A stretch of 64,000 nt of DNA from Rhypophila decipiens (lineage: Eukaryota; Ascomycota; Sordariomycetes; Sordariales; Naviculisporaceae). The position numbers and the translations under genes are program-made. Shown here one piece after another: positions 21,988-31,433 of this stretch (the stretch's first letter is position 1; each line of letters begins with the position of its first letter). The stretch spans positions 310,001 to 374,000 of the forward strand of contig MU858058.1 of the NCBI GenBank assembly GCA_033297075.1. The letters run 5' to 3'. The notes beneath the pieces were generated by a model. The model worked only from the letters and a program-made list of their open reading frames with translations, searched no databases and was not told the DNA's origin.

Positions 21988-23373
21988 TTTTCTTTTTTTG
22001 GTTTTCTTTTGCATTTTCCTTTTTGACTTTTTCTTTAAGTAAGATGTGGAGATTCTTTCTGGTTTTAAAGTTTCTGACGACTTGTGACTACTTGCTTGCT
22101 CAGCTGTAGGTATTTGAACTGGAGAGAGCGAGAGAGAGAGGTTACACGATGTTTGCTGCCCCACATCATGTTGCAGATTCCTTCCCAATCCGGAAAGTGG
22201 GTCGCGAAATGACTGGTTTGACGGGCTTGCAGTCCAGCTGGTGTAAGTGGTGGTGGTGGGAGTGTTCACCAACTGGATTTGAGCATTATTATTATTGCTC
22301 TTCTGGTACGTGTACCCGGTAGAGATTGCGAAATACAAAGGTCTCTTGTTATGGTCTGATCATTTTTCGTGGCAAATAATGCCCATAATTTAGACATCGG
22401 AGTTTCTCATCTCTACCGGAGATATCTCGCAATCAAGGGATAGAATTAGAAGTCTCGGACTGAGTTTAACAGTGAGTGAATATTTTGACATTAAAACTGG
22501 TGAGCACACGACGGATGTTGTCACTAAAAGTTATTCCATACGAGCTCTTGACCAAGTTCCAGGTCGTGCAACTTCTTGAGGGGAGATAGATAGTCTTTTA
22601 ACACACACGGACATCAAGCATGAACCTTCTGACCGGCAGTGAATCGGACCAAGTGCTTAACACCGAGCACCGGATCAGACGCCGCACCGACAAGTATCGG
22701 ATTTTCTATTCACGTCAGTTGTCGCCGCGGCACCAATCCATCCCGCCGAAAGGAGATAACGGAGAATAACCGCCCACAAGCGACCCTCCCTGATCACCGG
22801 GGCGGGATGAGCGCCTGTCTCGGATGCCGCCATCTTGCGGCTCCCTCATTCCCCCGGAAATAAATATATCACTGCGGTGTGTGCAACCCTACTTTGGATA
22901 CCAACGCCACGGTTCATATCGATATTTTGGTTGTTGCCTTTGGCTCGGATTTGCGAACTGTTGTATGGAGATGGCAAGGTCCGACTGACTTCTTTGTGTG
23001 TTTGTTTTCGGACTTGGGTAGGTCATCATGACGGGTCAAACATGTCGATGGTTAGACCTGATCTGATCCTTTGCGACACCGTCCGTCAACGGAAACCGGG
23101 CCAACAAACAAAAGTACAGCACACCACACGTTTTTGACTGGCAGGGAGGGAGGTGAAGTTCTTTTTTTCAAGGAGGAAGAGTAGGAATGGAAGGGTTGGG
23201 TATATCTAGAGGGTACATTCCTTTTGCGGAGCTTGTTCGTGCTCGAGTGAGACAACGGGACATCGTCACCTTTATAACCCTCAAACCCCAGCCAGCCAGT
23301 TTCATTAAACATCGTTCTCTACTTTTGGAAGAAGCTCCAAGTCATAATCTCAAGACGCAACCAATCTATCACC
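21988..23373. other. Intergenic region with TATA element before the small secreted gene
   Basis: No gene is supported between the tRNA-Ser and the repeat-bearing secreted gene. A TATAA at about 23273-23277 lies roughly 100 bp before the ATG at 23374 and is a plausible core promoter. Confidence 0.5.
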
Positions 23374-23739
23374 ATGTCGGCCACACTATCAAGATTACAA
23401 CAACGGCAACGACCTTTCTTGCGACTCACCTTCACAACTCTAACGGGTGTCATCCTGCTTTTATCTCTAATAATAGCCCCGGTATTATCTGCCCCAATCG
23501 ACAAGCACCAACGACGAATTCCCTTACCGATGCCCATTCGTCTGGACGACGCGGTGGAGGCTGTTCCTCAACATCATCCTCGGATACCCATACCTATGCC
23601 GATTCGTCTTGACGACGCTGTAGAAGCTGTTCCTAGACACGCGGAAGAGAATGAGGGCGCCGAGAGCAGATATGGATTTAGGGAACACTACGCCACGAGG
23701 AGTGCCGTTGAGAGAGTGGATCATTGGGATCTTAGGTGA
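23374..23739 (+). CDS. Small secreted precursor with two 18-residue repeats
   Basis: A single exon of 121 aa. Residues 1-20 are basic and 21-40 are strongly hydrophobic, ending VLSA before PID, which is a good signal peptide cleavage point. The mature part contains two tandem 22-residue units: residues 48-65 RIPLPMPIRLDDAVEAVP and 70-87 RIPIPMPIRLDDAVEAVP, joined by QHHP. The only change in the 18-residue core is Leu to Ile. At the DNA level (23515-23568 and 23581-23634) about eight codons differ synonymously, so the peptide sequence appears to be under selection. Arg-Arg at 47-48 precedes the first unit and Pro-Arg the second, so Kex2 or another protease could release peptides. The C-terminal 34 residues are charged. 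No family is recognised. It could be a processed peptide precursor or a small cell-wall or effector protein. Confidence 0.75.
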   Translation: MSATLSRLQQRQRPFLRLTFTTLTGVILLLSLIIAPVLSAPIDKHQRRIPLPMPIRLDDAVEAVPQHHPRIPIPMPIRLDDAVEAVPRHAEENEGAESRYGFREHYATRSAVERVDHWDLR

Positions 23740-24349
23740 TAGGGTCTGAGGAGAACTGGTACCCCCGGATGCTCTGCAACTACTATTCACGAGCCATACC
23801 GGCACGAGAGCGGCTACCCAGTTATCTATGATTGGAAATTGAAAATTAGTGGGACAGGTTTTAGAGAGTGACATGAGCGATGGCAATGTCTTTAGCTCTT
23901 TGCATCTTGTCGCCCTCTGGGGGCGAGGAGGTATCTTTGGGCTGGAAATGGGAGGCCCATTTCTCCTCACAGTCCTCACCAGGACTAAAAGTCATGCCCT
24001 TCCTCAGCAGATGACAGATGTCAGAATACCATCTCTGGAAATATGTCCACAACATGTCAATAGCATTTGGACCAATCTGTACTGGCGGCCATGGATAACT
24101 GTTGGAATCCCGTTGCTCTATAACAGGATTCGAGTCAGAGAAGGATGTTGGAAGAATAACAAGATGAAAATAAGTCAGATGAACCAAATACCTAGCTAGC
24201 CAGTCCCAACATACTTAATTACTTGTTCAAGAAGAAATAATTGATTTCTCCCGGTCTAAACTGAACCCATCACCTCCGCGCGTGAGCTATATAGTCAGTG
24301 AGTTCGTAGTCACTTTCAACAGCGAGGGGAATACCAGACACAGCCAAAT
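23740..24349. other. Intergenic region
   Basis: No gene is seen between the small secreted gene and the tRNA-like relic. Confidence 0.5.
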
Positions 24350-24440
24350 GGCTCGTTGGCCGAGTGGTGTGGATGCCCCTCGCTGTCCGACCCCCGCCGC
24401 CGTTTGACGGAGATCATGGGTTCGAAACCCATCCCGTCCG
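24350..24440 (+). pseudogene. tRNA-like relic with intact A and B boxes
   Basis: TGGCCGAGTGG (24357-24367) fits the pol III A-box consensus exactly. GGTTCGAAACC (24419-24429) fits the B box exactly and sits in a perfect T arm (ATGGG/CCCAT). However, the 5' acceptor GGCTCGT does not pair with the 3' CCCGTCC, and no anticodon stem can be folded. It is either a decayed class II (Ser/Leu-type) tRNA or the tRNA-derived head of a SINE. Confidence 0.55.
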
Positions 24441-24496
24441 CCCGCCCCCTAAATAAAAAATTCTTTCTTTCGTAAAAGCAGTTAGTTGCTTTTCGG

Positions 24497-24523
24497 CGGG
24501 GCCCCGCGTTCAAGGGGGCCCCG
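24497..24523. repeat. GC-rich hairpin, paired GGGGCCCC palindromes
   Basis: CGGGGCCCC (24497-24505) and GGGGCCCCG (24515-24523) form a 9-bp hairpin with a 9-nt loop. Each arm also contains the palindrome GGGGCCCC. An AAAAGCA/TGCTTTT hairpin lies just upstream. The block stands out in AT-rich surroundings just after the tRNA-like relic. Confidence 0.8.
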
Positions 24524-24733
24524 AACTTTTTGCCATCTCATACCTTTTTTGTTTTAATTCTTAATACTAACGTTAGTTATAAAGTATATCCAAGTATTAA
24601 ATACATTTTAACTCGACTATCCCTCCTATTCTAGCTAGTTAACCTGTCGAAAATACATAGAAACCTTATAAACATGTATAAACTCCTTAAACACTTACTT
24701 ACCTACCTTTATCCAAGTAACTCCCTTCCAACC

Positions 24734-26722
24734 CTAATCAAGCCTCAGACCCTCAAAGCTCAACAACTCCCTATCAACCGAAGCAAGCCCAATCCGGTTC
24801 GCAACAGCAACATGGTGGCTATAAACAAAATACCCCCTCGACATCTTCAACTTGTCCCTCTTCTCCTTGACAAGCCTCGTCCACGACTGGCAGGGCTCGC
24901 ATCGTTCATAGACGGCGCTCCTTTCCTTATTTGCCTTTTTCAGCTCGGTATGGTCCCATCCCATCATGTCGTTATAGTCATAGGTCGACCCGATCCCCGC
25001 GAGTTTCTCTTCGTGGCGGTTGGTAGGTTGCGCCACGTGATGATGAACAAAGCACACGTCGTTGGGGTTCCCCCCGCGACGTTGGACGTCTGTTAGGACT
25101 GCTAGTTCAAAGTGCGAGCAGTCTTGGCATCGTTGGTGGAGTTGGGTTACTATGCCGGTGTTGATGTCTTGTTGTTCGGCAGCAGGAGGAGGAGCACTGG
25201 ACTTCTTGCTGCTGCTGCTGCTGCTGCTGCTGCTGTGGGATTTAGATTTTGAGGTTGAGGATGATTTTGACTCGGCGACTGTGTAGGTGTTGGGTGAAGC
25301 GTCGTCTGGATGGGGTGTTGTGTGGAGGATCTCGTTGCAGAGGAGGAGGATGGGGCTGTAGTGGATGTTGTCTTGTCTGGCGGCGGGGGAAGTCTCGTCG
25401 AGGTTGAAAGCCGCGGGACAGCCGACTGTGAGGACTTTGTCGAGGATTGTAAAGTTTCCGTACGTGTCCGGGTCTGGGTTTACGAATGTGAATGGTTCTG
25501 TGGAGGAGGACTTTCCGGATTTGATGATTCCTCCGGCGGGATTGTTCAAGAGGTGTGAGAAGGCTAGGGATGTCCCGAGGGTAAAGTACTTGTTCATGTG
25601 GTAGCTCATCCAGATTTCTCGCCAACGTTCCTGGAGCGGGCGGAGCTTGGTGTCGAGTTCGTTGGGAGGGATTTGCCATGTTATCTTCACCATGGCCGTG
25701 ACGAACTGCCACCAGAGGAGAGGGATGGATGGACGCTCGAAACCAGCTGATCTGCGGAATTGGAGGGACCGCTTGTCGAGTTGACGGAAAGTCAAGGACT
25801 CTAGGCCCGTAGGGGGTGGGCTAGAAGCTCTCCTCTTTCCTTTGACATTGCCCGGCTCCTCGACCTCGGCGGTGTCGATGTCCGGCACCTTGCCGTGGCC
25901 AAAGATGGGGTCGTCCATATGCGGATAGTTCGGGTCCATGAGGCGGATCTTGAACTGGTCACACCCGTGCCGGTCAATAACGTCGCTCGGGATGAGGACG
26001 AGAACACCGCGAGCAAAAAGCTGGCAGATTCGACTGTTGGTGAGTATGCCATTGGCGCCCTTGTACAATTCCCGTGTCTCGATCTTTGCCTCCTTGGCAA
26101 AGACAGGCTGCCATTCAAGAGAGTCTTCCTGGATCCAAGGGCAGGGGAAGAAAGGCACGCAGAAGGCATCGTTTGCGTAGGCCCAGCAGCCCAGGACAAC
26201 ATCCCAGTATATCCTCTTGCGATTGGCAGCCAACCTCCGAAACACCTTGTACCGCTTGTCGATGGCAAAGATGAAGTCTCGGTACATCTTGGTCCGGAAC
26301 CTGTCCCCTTCGTCGGTCCGCATGTCGTCCACGACGACGTGGGCCGAGTAAGCTCCATAAGAGGCGGCGATGATGTCCTCATCCGGCTTCGCTTTCCCCT
26401 TTCCCCTCTTGTTCTGCTCTTCCACCTTTTGCGTGGCTCGCTGGCATATTTCGTAGACGTGCCGCCTCACCTGCTCAGACCTCTGGAAGAGACGGAAGTC
26501 TCTGGCCGCGATGGTCTGGCATCCCGGGTCGCTTCGTTTAGAGCTGGCCACATGAGTGGCAACATGCCAGAGCTGGCTGACCTTTGGGTCTAGGCCTGAT
26601 AGAAACTTCTCAGACTCCGAGGTCAGATCTTGCCAGAACTCTGAGGTAACATGGCTGGGTAGGTGTTCCGCCTGAAGAGTGTTACTCTCCTTCCCAGCTT
26701 GTCGTTGTTCTGAGCGGCTCAT
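24734..26722 (-). CDS. Hypothetical protein, 662 aa, with Cys/His cluster
   Basis: A single exon from ATG 26722 (MSRSEQ) to the stop at 24734. The protein is globular and aromatic-rich with a central conserved-looking segment (LLWWQFVTAMVKITWQIPP, about 350-370). A Ser/Lys low-complexity linker near 500-520 is encoded by a CTG repeat. The C-terminal region has a possible metal site: CQDCSH (about 534), CFVHHH (about 557) and CEPC (about 608). It lacks a signal peptide or membrane helix. I do not recognise the family. The Cys/His spacing could suit an HNH-like or zinc-ribbon fold, but that is speculation. A 3' region of about 200 bp at 24530-24730 is AT-rich. Confidence 0.7.
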   Translation of the reverse strand: MSRSEQRQAGKESNTLQAEHLPSHVTSEFWQDLTSESEKFLSGLDPKVSQLWHVATHVASSKRSDPGCQTIAARDFRLFQRSEQVRRHVYEICQRATQKVEEQNKRGKGKAKPDEDIIAASYGAYSAHVVVDDMRTDEGDRFRTKMYRDFIFAIDKRYKVFRRLAANRKRIYWDVVLGCWAYANDAFCVPFFPCPWIQEDSLEWQPVFAKEAKIETRELYKGANGILTNSRICQLFARGVLVLIPSDVIDRHGCDQFKIRLMDPNYPHMDDPIFGHGKVPDIDTAEVEEPGNVKGKRRASSPPPTGLESLTFRQLDKRSLQFRRSAGFERPSIPLLWWQFVTAMVKITWQIPPNELDTKLRPLQERWREIWMSYHMNKYFTLGTSLAFSHLLNNPAGGIIKSGKSSSTEPFTFVNPDPDTYGNFTILDKVLTVGCPAAFNLDETSPAARQDNIHYSPILLLCNEILHTTPHPDDASPNTYTVAESKSSSTSKSKSHSSSSSSSSSKKSSAPPPAAEQQDINTGIVTQLHQRCQDCSHFELAVLTDVQRRGGNPNDVCFVHHHVAQPTNRHEEKLAGIGSTYDYNDMMGWDHTELKKANKERSAVYERCEPCQSWTRLVKEKRDKLKMSRGYFVYSHHVAVANRIGLASVDRELLSFEGLRLD
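25208..25235. repeat. CTG/CAG repeat encoding a Ser tract
   Basis: About nine GCT/CTG units on the plus strand read as AGC serine codons in the 662-aa minus-strand protein. Confidence 0.85.
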
Positions 26723-27493
26723 ATCGTACAATTGTAATGTATCAGCTTAAGCTTTGGCACAAAATAGGACGTTAACCAGGAACTCGATATGGCAAAAGTG
26801 ATAAATAGAGAAGACTTCTGGTGTTTGCGAGTTCTTGAGAAGAAAAGCAAACCCATATCGAAGACTTCTTTCACTTTAGAAGGCCCCCCGACGGCCGGTG
26901 TGTCATTTAGTAGGACTGGCTATCTCTTTGAGCCCGGCTGGAACCAACAATGACCACCACAACAATGAAAAATTCGAGTAATGGCGACTTTCATTGTCCA
27001 TCTCGTGGAGCCGAACCATTGAAGCTGAGGGAGGGTAGGCTCAAGACAGAAATGGTGTGGAATACCTGGCGAATGAAATTTCCATCTCAGAACAAAGAGT
27101 TGCCCGACAGAACCCCATTCAACTTGCGTATGGGAGCTGTAGAGGTCAAAGAAATTTTCCATGGGAGACCCTTGTTATTTCCTGTAGAAAGATTTTAGAT
27201 GACCCAAGATAGCGTCGAGATTGAGTCTATGATAGCTCTGTGGCAGCGCTGCTAAATGCACATCATATGCCCTGTATATAAAAGTCCAGAAGATGAAAAA
27301 TCAGAAACACTGATAATGTATTTTAAAATGATGCTAAAATGCTCATCTCTAGTAGCCAACAAGTTTAACAAATGCAAAAAATGGTATAAACGCCATGTGA
27401 CCCATCTACAGCCACCGAGTGATTTTTCAACCCATGCCCGCTCATAGAAATCATATGTCATGTCGTGAAGCTCTAATATGTCCCTGTCTAGAC
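26723..27493. other. Intergenic region
   Basis: The promoter of the 662-aa protein gene and the 3' flank of cystathionine gamma-lyase. It is partly AT-rich (27250-27390). No gene is seen. Confidence 0.5.
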
Positions 27494-28753
27494 CTAGACC
27501 CCATTGCTAGCGCCATTAACTCCGTTCCCTAGTTTTGCCGATTCTGCAACCGCCCGGTCGAGCGCCTGCAGAGCGTCCTGGACCAGATCCGCCGCGTCCT
27601 CGACACCGCAGCTGACACGGACCAAGTCATCAAAGACACCAACAGCCTCGCGCTGGTCCTTGGGAATACCAGCGTGCGTCATGCTGCTGGGCACCTCTAC
27701 CAAGCTCTCCACACCGCCCAGTGACTCGGCGAGGGTGAAGATCTTGGTGAGCTGGCAGAAGCGCTCGGCGGCTGCGTGGCCACCACGGATCCGGAAGGAC
27801 AGCATGCCGCCGCCCATGCCGTTCCGGTGCTGCTTCAGCGCAATTTCCCGGTGAGGATGCGAGTCCAGGCCGGGGTAGTTGACTGAGATGACGTTGGGGC
27901 TAGCCTCGAGGGCTTTGGCAACCGCAGTGGCGTTGGTGGTGGCCTCACGAGCACGAAGGTGCAGCGTTTTGGCGCCGCGATGCGCCAGCCAGCTGTCAAA
28001 AGCAGAGGGGATGGCGCCGATGGCATTCTGGAGGAACGAGAGACGCTTGTGAAGGTCGTCCGAGTTGAAGGCGGCAACTCCCATCACGACATCACTGTGT
28101 CCGTTGATGTACTTGGTTACACTGTGCACGACAATATCGGCACCGTGGTCAAGGGGGTTCTGCACATAGGGGCTGAGGAAGGTGTTGTCGACGACAACGA
28201 GGATGCCGTGCTCATGGGCGGCCGTAGCCACGGCGCGGATGTCGACCAGACGGAGGGTGGGATTGCTGGGAGTCTCGATCCAGACCAGCTTGGTGGCCTC
28301 GGTGATGTGCTCACGGATATCGACCTCGATCTCAGGCGTGAATGTCACCTTGACACCGTGGGCCTTGGCGACCTGGGTAAAGTACCGATGTGTACCACCG
28401 TACACATCAGAGACTGAGATGACGTGCGAGCCCGCAGCCAAAGACTGCAGGATATTGGCCGTGGTCGCGCTGCCAGACGAGAAAGCAAGGGCATATTTGG
28501 CATGCTCGAGGGCAGCCACCATGGTCTCGAAGTTGTCCCGGTTCGGGTTGGAGCTCCTGCTGTATTCGTACAGCCCTACGGGCTTACCCACAGCCGTCTG
28601 CTGGAAGGTGGTGGAGAGCGAGATCGACTCGATAACCGCGCCGGTGACAGCATCGTGGGGGGCACCCGCATGCACAGCCAGCGTCCCGAAGCCATGGACA
28701 GGCGACGGAGCACGTGGCGGCGTGGTGATGGGTTGGTCGTTGTGTGCCGTCAT
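27494..28753 (-). CDS. cys3: Cystathionine gamma-lyase
   Basis: A single exon of 419 aa. This is a PLP enzyme of the Cys/Met metabolism family that cleaves cystathionine to cysteine, ammonia and 2-oxobutyrate in reverse transsulfuration in the cytosol. Family marks include FSSGSATTANIL, YGGTHRYF, WIETPSNPTLRLVDI, VVVDNTFLSPY, and the PLP-binding lysine in HSVTKYINGHSDV (about residue 214). The C-terminal ESLGGVESLVEVPSSMTHAGIP segment is typical of gamma-lyases rather than O-acetylhomoserine sulfhydrylases. Cystathionine gamma-synthase in fungi is longer, so gamma-lyase is preferred. Length is close to the usual 390-420. A near match (9 of 10) to the sulfur-regulator palindrome ATGRYRYCAT lies about 245 bp upstream at 28998-29007, too weak to claim. 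Confidence 0.92.
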   Translation of the reverse strand: MTAHNDQPITTPPRAPSPVHGFGTLAVHAGAPHDAVTGAVIESISLSTTFQQTAVGKPVGLYEYSRSSNPNRDNFETMVAALEHAKYALAFSSGSATTANILQSLAAGSHVISVSDVYGGTHRYFTQVAKAHGVKVTFTPEIEVDIREHITEATKLVWIETPSNPTLRLVDIRAVATAAHEHGILVVVDNTFLSPYVQNPLDHGADIVVHSVTKYINGHSDVVMGVAAFNSDDLHKRLSFLQNAIGAIPSAFDSWLAHRGAKTLHLRAREATTNATAVAKALEASPNVISVNYPGLDSHPHREIALKQHRNGMGGGMLSFRIRGGHAAAERFCQLTKIFTLAESLGGVESLVEVPSSMTHAGIPKDQREAVGVFDDLVRVSCGVEDAADLVQDALQALDRAVAESAKLGNGVNGASNGV

Positions 28754-31433
28754 GGCTTAATTGGGATATGAATAAACTGTAAAAAGGGGGATAGTCCTAA
28801 GGCGAGTACGATCGTAGGCGCGAGATCGTGGGGGGGATGTGTCTTGGGCCAAAAATCGATTGGATGGCGGGGTAAATTTCAGACTCGGCGACCAATTGCT
28901 GTGAATAATCGGGGCGAGTTGGTCTCTTCCAGCTTCGAAGGGAGGATATTAAGGAATAATCTGGTCGCCTGTCTGGATTGTGCAATATCTCGTCGCGATG
29001 GTGCAATAATTTTTGCCTTCAAATTTTATTTTTAGCTGTGTGTTCCGCGCCGTCGGTCCTTGTTTTAAAAGAGGGTCGTCTGCTGATCGAGGGGTGTGCC
29101 TGACAGTTTACCCTGCACTCCCTGGTTTGGGGGTTCTGGAAGGTATGATGCCGAGCGTGCTCCGCTTGTCTTGAACACCAGCGATGATGAATGGTAAGAT
29201 CTTGGCTGACAGATCTGGCGACAGTAACCGATACTTATAAGACCGCCTTGACCGCCAGGAGGCGGATGGTACCTGTCGGGACGGAAGGCGCGCTTGTTGT
29301 TGGGAAGGCGGAATTGCTGGATTGCTCAGCAAGGATTTGAAATATGACCCGAGGCTGGCCGAAAGGACGAGAATGGGACTCGGCCGTTTATTAATGATCA
29401 GAAAGGGTGGACGAGTATCAGGTACGGATAACGGTCTGGCATTTGAAGCACGCCTTGCTGACAAGAACGAAGTCAGACTTTGGATCGGATTCAGAACTGA
29501 AAACTGTAACAGATCTGAAGAAAGGACAAAGGCAGATTGATATCAGCAACACACCCCAAGCTGAACTTATTGATATGGGTTGCTCATGACTGCTTGCGCA
29601 AGCCGTGATATCAGGCACAAAGTGAGTGCGAACAAAGAGACAGCGTGATGCCAATTACATAACTCACTACTCTTACTCCTCACTGCCGGATAACGAAGAG
29701 CATCATCCTCTGGCATTTTACCCCGCCACTTGTTCCCTAATCCGATGGCCTCTGGTATTTGCGCACCGGCAAGACTTCCTATCAAACCTATCAGTCTGGG
29801 AAAGGAAGGCAGAGAACAGGAGGGATGAAGCCAAGGCGAGCCAACAAGTGGCTAAAGATCTAGCACTTGTTGTTCACCGCGATAACTGGAGGGGAAAATT
29901 GGCAAAATTCTTTTGCGCGCACAATCTTGTGTGACAACGGCTTTGATATTGCCAAGCCGTTGTCGAGATGTCATGACTGGTGTTTGTCAGGAGCCGATCC
30001 GAGATATCCCGGTCCGCATCATGGGCGTGAGTCGCGCATCGCAGCATCGCAGCACCGTGGTCTGGTGAGGCGGGGTTTCACAGAGCAATTCCAAGAGCCA
30101 TGAGGTCGGGAAAACTTTACTGTTTTCCCAACGGCCCGAGGATGGAACATACTGATAAGGGCGTGATAAGAACTCAGCGTTAGGCGAACCCCGGCACTTC
30201 AAGTTCAAAAGAGCTTGATGCGCCCATCTTGCAGCATGTGTAACAGAGGCGTTTCGTTCGTCTCTTTATATCTGTACGGATGCCGACTGGTTCAACCTCG
30301 AGGGAGCTTTGAGAACATTCTACCATGGTAGACGGGCCAAGCGAACTCGAACTGGGACATTCCTTGACGGAGAAAAGACAGAGCAAAAACTGCACAGGCC
30401 CACTTGGTGAGGCCTTTCTCCTCAGCTTTCACGAGTCTCTTGATCTCTCCCAGACCCAAAAGACAGAAAAGGCATATCAAGGGCGTCTCTAGCCCGTATC
30501 GAGTTCACGAATGAGTCCATCTCAGTGGTGAAGTCAAGTGGCTGACCATTTTCCCAATCTGGCGCACAATTTGGGCAAGACTGTTGCTTATTAAGCAAGT
30601 CTCGCCCAGTCTCACTTTCGGGATGTGGGGGATGCCATTTCCACCATAACATGAGTTTGTGACAATTCCTATCAAACCCATACCCAATTGTGATTTTCAT
30701 TTCAGCCCTATCATGGTGCCAATTTGTCGCTAATTTGACCTATTCCTCAGGTAACTGGGTCTTCGGTCAGTGGGGCGAATATCTGACACCTCGCCAGCCC
30801 AGTGCAGCCTCTCCTCACTCTCCTGGCGCCTCATCTCGCTCATAATTTCATATTCGTTATCCTGTGGTAGCCAGCTCAGCCAGCTATCCAACGGATACTG
30901 GTAGAAAGCTGGTAACGGCAGGCAGTCCAATGATCGACATGAATGGTGCGACATATCCGTCCTCCGGCCATCATATTAACTGCGTAGGATGGGTCCTCGA
31001 CATCTCGGGACGGTTAACGGAGTCATGTTAGAGTCCGGGGCCCCACACTAGCTGCGGGAATGCGATTGGTTACAAAGCCGTGGGCGGGGAATCAGGAATG
31101 GCAATGCTTGGCTGCGGCGTCACCCTCCAGCAATGAGGTCGCTGGGTTGCGAGGTACTGAATCTCTTTCTTTCAGTACTCCTGACAGAACTCTAAGCCTC
31201 ATTGCTGGCGTCACTATCACGCTCCTGAACTTGCAGTCTACCGACTTCCTTAATAACCGTCACATCGCCACCGTCACGAGCGCAATATCGCCGCGCTTGT
31301 TCCGAGTCTGTAATATGGAAACTGAGGGCTGCCAGGCTTGCCAGAAACGGCGATAACACGCCTTTGCGAACGAACTACGAGACGAAGCGCTCCCATTCAC
31401 CCTCGCGAGTGAGAAGAGGACCACCGCAATAAC
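28754..31433. other. 2.7-kb intergenic region, divergent promoters
   Basis: This lies between the divergently transcribed cystathionine gamma-lyase and C6-factor genes. Several short minus-strand frames (for example 30422-30700 and 30730-30954) have protein-like composition but no start, splice or family support. I annotate no gene. Confidence 0.45.

Noticed and set aside
25895..26593. 232-aa open frame antisense to the 662-aa protein gene
   Set aside because: The sense frame is longer and uninterrupted; the antisense product matches nothing.
28998..29007. Near match to the sulfur-regulator site ATGRYRYCAT upstream of cystathionine gamma-lyase
   Set aside because: One mismatch in a 10-bp degenerate palindrome is expected by chance in a window this size.
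29108..29464. 118-aa minus-strand open frame upstream of cystathionine gamma-lyase
   Set aside because: Random-looking composition, no family and no start context support.
30422..30954. Two adjacent minus-strand open frames that could be exons of one gene
   Set aside because: No splice pair joins them convincingly, and no family is recognised.
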